Assembly (NCBI GenBank): GCA_963971285.1
Contig: OZ020244.1
Span: 7,688,001-7,752,000 of the forward strand
Length of the DNA stretch: 64,000 nt
Direction: 5' to 3'
Source of the DNA: Astropecten irregularis
Taxonomy: Eukaryota > Echinodermata > Asteroidea > Paxillosida > Astropectinidae
Shown: piece after piece, positions 58,392 to 64,000 of the stretch
Layout: the number at the start of each line of letters is the position of its first letter
Position numbering within the stretch: the stretch's first letter is position 1
Position numbers and translations under genes: made by a program
The notes under the pieces: generated by a model
The model's input: the letters and a program-made list of their open reading frames with translations, nothing else
Told to the model about the DNA's origin: nothing
Databases searched by the model: none

Positions 58392-58896
58392 TGTACTGGT
58401 TTCAGCTGTAAGCGTAGCCTTTTTAATTGAGACGGTAGCCTACGTGTTACCAGTGAGTTCAACCACGAGCAAGAAAGGAGTAACGGCCAAAGGTCAGAGC
58501 TTCAGTATCCGCACTGGTTTAATGCACGCGGTAAACTGCAAGAAAAATGCAATGAACAAGAAACAACTTTAAAAATCTAACAAGAGTGTAAAAGACAGTA
58601 CACCAGAATAATGAGAATATACTAGAAAGTTACATGAAAGGGACAATCTAACATGCATCGACATCTAATTATCATAATATATGGAGGAATGAAAACAGAA
58701 GAAAAAGGGGCCAATAGGATCTCCAAACCATAAATTACTGACTAAGCCTTAACATTATTCCTCCGTGAATCGACTAGTAAAGATGAAATAGAATGTACTA
58801 TCCGGGAATAAGTTCGTAAAGCAGGGGGAAGTAACTCAATCTTATACGAATGCGAGTAAATGCACATGTAAAGTCTAGGTCCGGATATAAAAGTAA
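58392..58896 (-). repeat. BEL/Pao 5' LTR
   Basis: 505 bp. It contains an extra AATGAGAAT relative to the 3' LTR. The outermost bases differ from the inner junction of the other LTR (CTCC versus TGTT before TACTTTTATA), so the terminal bases may have been lost or changed. Confidence 0.88.
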
Positions 58897-59127
58897 GGAG
58901 AGTAATTGCAGAATACCCCGCCACGCGAGAATTACCCTTTTTAAATGGTTGGCTACGATGTGAGAGACGTGGTACGGTGCATTAGCAAACCAGCGAATTA
59001 TAAAATGGGCGAATTATCAAACGGGCAAATTATGAAACGGGCGAATTCGCAAACGGGCGCGATGAGGGATACGGCTGTATTTTTTGTGGACGAAGCAACA
59101 CGAAGTGAATTGAAGGTTGTTAAAAAT

Positions 59128-59975
59128 TCTAAGTCCAAACTAAGTGCCGGTTGGTGGCTACGCGGATACGATGTGGTCGTTACGCTGAAGAACGAAGCAA
59201 CACAAAGTGAATTGAAGGTTGTTAAAAAATACTAAGTCCAAACTAGGTGCCGGTAGGTGGCTACGCGGATACGATGTGGTCGTGACGCTGAAGAACGAAG
59301 CAACACAAAGTGAATGGGAGATTGATAAAAATTACTAAGTCCGAACTAGGTGCCGGCAGGTGGCTACGCGGATACGATGTGGTCGTGACACTGAAGAACG
59401 AAGCAACACAAAGTGAATGGCAAGTTGTTAAAAAAATACTAAGTCCAAACTAGGTGACGGTAGGTGGCTACACGGATACGATATGGTCGTTACGCTGAAG
59501 AACGAAGCAACACAAAGTGAATTGAAGGTTGTTAAAAAATACTAAGTCCAAACTAGGTGACGGTAGGTGGCTACACGGATACGATATGGTCGTTACGCTG
59601 AAGAACGAAGCAACACAAAGTGAATTGAAGGTTGTTAAAAAATACTAAGTCCAAACTAGGTGCCGGTAGGTGGCTACGCGGATACGATGTGGTCGTGACA
59701 CTGAAGAACGAAGCAACACAAAGTGAATGGGAGATTGATAAAAATTACTTAGTCCGAACTAGGTGCCGGCAGGTGGCTACGCGGATACGATGTGGTCGTG
59801 ACACTGAAGAACGAAGCAATACAAAGTGAATGGGAGATTGACAAAAAATACTAAGTCCAAACTAGGTGCCGGTAGGTGGCTACGCGGATACGATGTGGTC
59901 GTGACTCTGAAGAACGAAGCAACACAAAGTGAATGGGAGATTGATAAAAAATACTAAGTCCAAAGTAGGTGCCGG
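59128..59975. repeat. About 103-bp tandem repeat
   Basis: Eight units contain AAGTCCAAACTAGGTGCCGG, GGCTACGCGGATACGATGTG and GAAGAACGAAGCAACACAAA. They begin 230 bp outside the BEL 5' LTR; a decayed unit (TTGGCTACGATGTGAGAG) is visible at 58948. Confidence 0.9.
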
Positions 59976-60274
59976 CAGATGAGTAGTATGAAAAGGGGGT
60001 TATCATTCCAAACCCCAATTTTCAGTCACTCCACTCCACATTTAACTGCCACATTCAAAAATAGATTTCATCTCACCAATTTTATCCAAAATCAAATTTT
60101 TAATCACCACTGCCAATTTTCACCCCCATTTCACAAATCTCAAAAAATCCAAAATAAAAATCAAATGCTTCATTTTATCGCGAAAAAAAATGTTGTAAAT
60201 TAAAAAGTTGTAGATTGGAATGTGAAAAAAAATGAGAAAATTAAATAATATTATTTTATATTATTATAAATAAG
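59976..60274. other. AT-rich boundary segment upstream of the virus-like block
   Basis: After the tandem repeat the sequence becomes markedly A/T-rich. TATTATTTTATATTATTATA lies just before ATG 60275 and could act as the promoter. No ORF with domain signal is seen here. Confidence 0.4.
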
Positions 60275-61045
60275 ATGGAACAAAACAAAACAATAAAACA
60301 TACATACTTTGTAACTGAAAAACATGATCTATATAAAAACGCAGATAAAAATGAATATCATCATTATGGGTTGTTTAATGAGGAAAATTTAATAATAAAT
60401 CCAGCGATTAAAACTTCACAAGAAGTAGTAGCATATGCTAAATCAAAAATTACTTATAAACATGATGATAAAGAATGTAATTTAATTTTTATGTTACCAA
60501 CAAATTTTTGTTTTGGAATAAATACAATTAATACTTTTGGTGAAGAAAAAAATCTAGACAACACAACTGGCTATCAAATTGTATATAATTTACAAAATGA
60601 TTGTGATGAAATTGTTAAATACTTTGATAAAATGATATGTACAGTAACTAAATATATTGAATCTGATAAAGATAAAAATATACCACAAACAACCAAAACT
60701 ATGTATATAAACATGGGAAAACAATGTGTTAAACCAATTTATGATGATAAAAACAAAAAAATGTATATTAAACTTAAATCATATGGAAAAGGAAATCAAT
60801 TAAAACAATATACAAAATTGTTTGATTCGAAAAAGAAAAAGATTGATAACATCGATGAATATATGAATAAATCATGTAAAGTTACACCTGTTCTCATCTG
60901 TAATGATATATTTTTTGGTTCTCATGGAAATAGTGGATTTGGCGCAAGTATCAGATTTAAATTAGAACAAGCTTTTATTAGGCAATATGAAACTATACAA
61001 ATCCCCACTAATGTCATGTTTGATATTGAAGATATTGATGACTAA
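60275..61045 (+). CDS. Virus-like protein, possible ssDNA-binding protein (256 aa)
   Basis: Intronless, with codons biased to A/T ends. Rich in Lys, Asn, Asp and Tyr. The C terminus is strongly acidic (FDIEDIDD), as in T7 gp2.5-type ssDNA-binding proteins of large eukaryotic DNA viruses. The segment before it (CKVTPVLICNDIFFGSHGNS followed by GASIRFKLEQAFI) looks like the final strands and helix of an OB-type fold. Length and tail fit that family, but the match is by eye only and the name is provisional. The next gene lies about 900 bp downstream, with a hairpin in between. Confidence 0.55.
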   Translation: MEQNKTIKHTYFVTEKHDLYKNADKNEYHHYGLFNEENLIINPAIKTSQEVVAYAKSKITYKHDDKECNLIFMLPTNFCFGINTINTFGEEKNLDNTTGYQIVYNLQNDCDEIVKYFDKMICTVTKYIESDKDKNIPQTTKTMYINMGKQCVKPIYDDKNKKMYIKLKSYGKGNQLKQYTKLFDSKKKKIDNIDEYMNKSCKVTPVLICNDIFFGSHGNSGFGASIRFKLEQAFIRQYETIQIPTNVMFDIEDIDD

Positions 61046-61121
61046 ATCTAAATCTAGAATATAAAAAAGAAAGCCAAAAAAATTCCCATAAATTATCATT
61101 TTTATTCACACACTAAATTAA

Positions 61122-61154
61122 GCCACATCCAAAATAGGATGTGGCTTTTTTTTT
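61122..61154 (+). terminator. Hairpin plus T-run after the 60275 gene
   Basis: A 9-bp perfect stem (GCCACATCC / GGATGTGGC), a 6-nt loop and nine T follow, 77 nt after the stop codon. Hairpins at transcript ends are known in Mimivirus-group viruses. In host DNA such a structure would be unexpected. Confidence 0.5.
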
Positions 61155-61541
61155 ACGTCGTATGCATGTACACTACTCATATGCACTTGACAATGCACTA
61201 AAGGTTATTTACCTTAAAGTGTATACACAACACTCGCTTGGAAAAAACAGCCATTCAATGTCACGCGTGGTTGCCCCCAGCGTAAACAGGGTTTTTGTTA
61301 TTCAAATTTCATTCATGACTGATCGTAGTGTAAAACGCTTAGTCATCTGCTGGCACAAAGGTCAAATTCCTAAAAGCGCTCGGGTTTGTTATTGAAATAT
61401 AATGCATGACTGAACCCGTGAAAACCGTCACAATCACAGTCGAACACCCCTCAAAAATAGACTCGTCCTTTGTGTCGTCATCGTTGTTATTGCATCATTT
61501 CGAGTAGAAGGTTTATAATAAATAAAACGCGACTTTTTGTC
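61155..61541. other. Intergenic, weak ORF only
   Basis: An open frame (61141-61395) overlaps the hairpin and has no recognisable domain. Nothing else supported. Confidence 0.3.
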
Positions 61542-61613
61542 GGGCTTGGGTGGTAGCCAAGTGGATAAGCTCGTCGGCTTGCAACCGTGGGGTACCGGGT
61601 TCGACCGAAGCCT
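61542..61613 (+). tRNA. tRNA-like sequence (possible Ala-UGC-like, degenerate)
   Basis: The ends GGCTTGG and CGAAGCC pair at six of seven positions. An A-box-like GGTAGCCAAGTGGATAAGC and a B-box-like GGTTCGACC are present, and a seven-base loop CTTGCAA would put TGC at the anticodon. The T stem and lower anticodon stem are imperfect, so it may be a pseudo-tRNA or a viral tRNA-like gene. Confidence 0.35.
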
Positions 61614-61764
61614 GTGAAATTAACATACATTAAAAAAGAAAAAGAAAAATGTTTCTCGTTGAATATTTGGTGTGAGTATTTAATAAGAAACATAAAAAAA
61701 AAAATACCTTTAATAACAACCAAAAAACAAAAACTTTAAACTTTGAACTCGGTACCCCAAAAAA

Positions 61765-61788
61765 GGGGTCAACAGCTTTGTTGACCCC
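61765..61788. terminator. Perfect 10-bp hairpin between virus-like genes
   Basis: GGGGTCAACA and its reverse complement around a 4-nt loop, 147 bp upstream of the 61935 gene. Confidence 0.5.
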
Positions 61789-61934
61789 CTAAATGAGTTT
61801 GAGGCATAAAGCCCAGGCCCTTTACGCTCTTTATAATAAAACGCCCACGCATTGTGAGTAAAGTATTGGGTGAAAAACAATGATTCAGTAAAAAAAAAAT
61901 AATAATAATTAATTGTTTTATTTAAAAAATATAA

Positions 61935-62366
61935 ATGGATGAGATAGCTTTGTGCAATCACAACATCATGATCGACGAGGCCAAAGACGAGTATTATTGC
62001 GACAAGTGTGGATTAATTATAGGTTATGGTCGCATGGATTATTCTGCGGAAAATATTAATGGAAAGTATAATCAGAGATTCTTCTACAAAAAAACAAAGG
62101 CTTCTATAGTAAAACAAGTCTTTGATAAATTAAACATTCAATACCAAATGTGCGACCTTAAACTCATCGAGTTTAAATTAAAACAAATATTAAAGGGAAA
62201 AATATCTAGGGGTCATCCACTCAGGTCGTTAATGGCAGTATGTTATCTAAAAAACGTTTCAAACGTAACCCAAGAAACAGTACAAAAGTTATTTCAAGTA
62301 GAATTAAAATATTTTAATCAAGCGTTAAAAAGATACAACGAAACTTTTAAAGAGGAGAAGCTGTAG
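61935..62366 (+). CDS. TFIIB-like zinc-ribbon / cyclin-like protein (143 aa)
   Basis: The N terminus has a zinc ribbon of the form C7-x-H9 ... C22-x2-C25-G (CNHN ... EYYCDKCGLIIGYGR). A helical part follows with GHPLRSLMAVCYLKN and TVQKLFQVELKYFNQALKRY, resembling one cyclin-like repeat of TFIIB-type initiation factors. TFIIB-like proteins of this reduced kind occur in nucleocytoplasmic large DNA viruses and relatives (family knowledge). At 143 aa it is about half the cellular TFIIB size. The ATG follows a very AT-rich leader. It converges on the minus-strand gene ending at 62445, with a hairpin between. Confidence 0.6.
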   Translation: MDEIALCNHNIMIDEAKDEYYCDKCGLIIGYGRMDYSAENINGKYNQRFFYKKTKASIVKQVFDKLNIQYQMCDLKLIEFKLKQILKGKISRGHPLRSLMAVCYLKNVSNVTQETVQKLFQVELKYFNQALKRYNETFKEEKL

Positions 62367-62412
62367 GGGTAACTCTCGCTTGACTTTCTTTATAACTCGG
62401 AGGTTTACTCTC

Positions 62413-62428
62413 GTCGTTTTTAAACGAC
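62413..62428. terminator. Hairpin between convergent virus-like genes
   Basis: A 7-bp perfect stem (GTCGTTT / AAACGAC) with a 2-nt centre, located in the 78-bp gap between the stops of the convergent genes. Confidence 0.4.
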
Positions 62429-62444
62429 TTTGACAAACTTAAAC

Positions 62445-62789
62445 TTAATCTCCAAGTTTTTTCATAAGCTCTTTTTTTTCTTTGGCGAGTAAATCACTCG
62501 CCATCGCTTTAGCCTTTTCTTCAACTTGTCGTTCAAATTCAACTTTATTTAAATGTTTAGCTTCTTCTAACTTTGTAGAAGTTTTTAATCTTATTTTTTC
62601 TTTCAAGTCGTTAAATTTTTTAAGTTCTGACGTAATTAATACAAATTCTTCGTGAGAAATATCACCATCTTCGATGGCCTTTTTTTTTTGAAGTCGATAA
62701 ATTTTAGTTTCGTCTTTAATATCATCACCGCTGTTTAAGTTTAGATTAGGATATAAAGGTTTTATTTCATTTACATTAACGGCTGCCAT
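62445..62789 (-). CDS. Small coiled-coil protein (114 aa), function unknown
   Basis: ATG at 62789 after an AT-rich TATATATTAAAAAT leader; stop at 62445. Residues 25-114 are Lys/Glu/Leu/Ala-rich with heptad-like spacing (EFERQVEEKAKAMASDLLAK), predicting a long coiled coil. It lies 21 bp downstream of the 62811 gene on the same strand, so they could be transcribed together. No family recognised. Confidence 0.5.
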   Translation of the reverse strand: MAAVNVNEIKPLYPNLNLNSGDDIKDETKIYRLQKKKAIEDGDISHEEFVLITSELKKFNDLKEKIRLKTSTKLEEAKHLNKVEFERQVEEKAKAMASDLLAKEKKELMKKLGD

Positions 62790-62810
62790 ATTTTTAATAT
62801 ATAAGCGTTT

Positions 62811-64000
62811 TTAAATTATTTCACATTCGATTAAAATCCCCGCGCCTTTGTTATTGATGATTTTTCCTTCCTCGTTTTTAATTGAAAAGACAAGTTTATC
62901 AATTTTACCGTTTTTTAATGTTTTCCCAACGTGAGTTTGGCTCGTTTGGCTTGTGTGATAAAATGATAACACATTTGAAGGAAACCCATAGTAAAAATTA
63001 TCACTCGTGTTGAACTGCTCGCAATGAATAAACGTAATGTTAAATGGGTTAATATCGTAATCACCCTTATAAATGACATTTGGGATTAACCTTCCTTTGG
63101 GTAAATTGAGCAAATTAGAAACTTCTCGATTTAAACGTAGATTAAGGTTTATATCAGCGACCCTTAAGGTCACCGTTTTACTTTCTCTATAGACTTTAAA
63201 GCTCACACCCGGTATCGCGTTTATCAATGACTCAAACCAATCGATACCATAAAATCCAGGTAAAATAATGATGCTTCCTGATTTGCCCTCGGGCAAAGCC
63301 GTAACCACACTCACCGGATGTAGTGCATTTACGATTGGCTCTTTATATCCTAAAACAACGAGGCTGTTTTTAATTTGTGGTAAACGCATATTTTCTGTTT
63401 TTTCTTGATTGTCATTGTTGTATCCATATCGAAGTAAATCTGCGGCTAATACTTGACCTTCTATGATATATTCTATTCTTTTATTTAATAAATGTATTAC
63501 ATAGTTAACTTCATTTTGTAATTCATCATCAAGTCTATCCCTAGATGATTCTAGGGTTCGTTTTCGTTGTCTGAGGACCTGTATTTCTTCTTGTATTTTT
63601 ATTTCCACTTCGTTAAGAATTCCAGTATCATATCCGTCAAACATCTGTTTAATAATGCGTGTTATGACTTCTTCTCGGCTTTGTTGAATTTCTTCGGTTG
63701 TCATCGATAAACGAAATTGATTCATTATCTCAGGGGTTAGTTCTAATGGCTTTGTCTGTGGTTGTAAGCTTTCATCAGGTTGTCTATTGTCTCTAGGTCT
63801 ACCGTTAGTATAAGCGGGTTGCCCATCTATCTCCTTTTCCCAAGTAATCTCACTGGTTTTAGTTATGTTAAAATAGCCTACTGTAAACGCGAGAATTTTA
63901 ACGCGAATTTGTTTTGAACCATCTAAATTATCAATCACCTCTTGCAATTTAAACGTTTGTTCGTTTTTTGTCAAATAAAATGTGTGTTTGTTCCGCTCAT
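62811..64000 (-). CDS. Virus-like protein, 5' end outside the window (at least 387 aa)
   Basis: The frame is open to the window edge, so the true start lies beyond 64000. Residues about 85-175 are predicted helical (EEIQQSREEVITRIIKQMF, EIKIQEEIQVLRQRKRTLE). The C-terminal 180 residues are beta-rich (SGSIIILPGFYGIDWFES, KTVTLRVADINLNLRL) and end with KIDKLVFSIKNEEGKII and a short ECEII strand. An ending of this kind recalls small-capsid or penton-like beta-barrel proteins of Polinton-related viruses, but that is only an impression. AT-rich codons match the neighbouring virus-like genes. Confidence 0.5.
   Translation of the reverse strand, partial: ERNKHTFYLTKNEQTFKLQEVIDNLDGSKQIRVKILAFTVGYFNITKTSEITWEKEIDGQPAYTNGRPRDNRQPDESLQPQTKPLELTPEIMNQFRLSMTTEEIQQSREEVITRIIKQMFDGYDTGILNEVEIKIQEEIQVLRQRKRTLESSRDRLDDELQNEVNYVIHLLNKRIEYIIEGQVLAADLLRYGYNNDNQEKTENMRLPQIKNSLVVLGYKEPIVNALHPVSVVTALPEGKSGSIIILPGFYGIDWFESLINAIPGVSFKVYRESKTVTLRVADINLNLRLNREVSNLLNLPKGRLIPNVIYKGDYDINPFNITFIHCEQFNTSDNFYYGFPSNVLSFYHTSQTSQTHVGKTLKNGKIDKLVFSIKNEEGKIINNKGAGILIECEII

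Larger units (their letters stand above)
51414..58896 (-). mobile_element. BEL/Pao LTR retrotransposon
   Basis: Two direct LTRs flank a gag-pol region read on the minus strand in the order gag, zinc knuckle, protease, reverse transcriptase, RNase H, integrase. This order with DDQS protease and YVDD is typical of BEL/Pao. No clear target duplication is visible (left flank GCAGGT, right flank GGAGAG). Confidence 0.9.

Overview
The window is nuclear DNA of an animal, most likely a marine invertebrate. It has spliced genes with GT/AG introns, CR1-like LINE and BEL/Pao LTR retrotransposons, many foldback MITEs, poly-A retroinsertions and large tandem arrays. AGGCCTA-rich filler and MITE ends of the type CAATTTCATAAAACTG suggest a deuterostome such as an echinoderm or hemichordate. 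That assignment is inference.

Layout. 1-6.1 kb is a repeat field built of modules carrying paired TGACGTCA palindromes, a 19-bp minisatellite and a 946-bp tandem duplication. 6.8-7.4 kb is a foldback element. 8.3-13.5 kb (minus strand) is a spliced gene encoding an OB-fold protein resembling the ssDNA-binding domains of RPA1. 13.6-14.4 kb is the gap between divergent genes. 14.46-17.13 kb (plus) is a three-exon gene with zinc fingers, a tyrosine-recombinase-like domain and a Myb/SANT-like tail. 17.1-19.9 kb is repeat-bearing intergenic DNA. 19.88-31.15 kb (plus) is the most striking locus. KMT5A-like SET-domain exons are followed by phase-compatible, tandemly duplicated small exons, then an exon with 21 copies of a 15-residue repeat, then a second copy of the zinc-finger/tyrosine-recombinase/Myb module. 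Every junction I could reconstruct up to the repeat exon keeps frame; a single in-frame TAG separates the repeat exon from the recombinase part.

31.2-41.2 kb is almost entirely repeats: a tRNA-like foldback, a minisatellite array holding several MITEs whose empty sites can be read directly, two arrays of a 163-bp hairpin satellite, a TTAA-flanked 408-bp foldback and a 17-bp minisatellite. 41.8-45.75 kb is a decayed CR1-like LINE with a 2A-like motif near its N terminus and a 123-bp poly-A insertion with a 12-bp target duplication. 45.75-49.8 kb is T-rich DNA with one MITE. 49.86-51.4 kb is a PHD-finger reading frame broken by one stop and cut at its 3' end by a BEL/Pao element (51.4-58.9 kb, minus) that has nearly identical LTRs but frameshifted coding regions. 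59.1-59.98 kb is a 103-bp tandem repeat.

60.2-64.0 kb changes character completely. It is very AT-rich with compact intronless ORFs on both strands, hairpins at gene ends, a TFIIB-like zinc-ribbon/cyclin-like protein, a protein with the acidic tail expected of a viral ssDNA-binding protein, and a tRNA-like sequence. It looks like an endogenised (or contaminating) piece of a large or mid-size eukaryotic dsDNA virus or Polinton-like element, and it runs off the window end.
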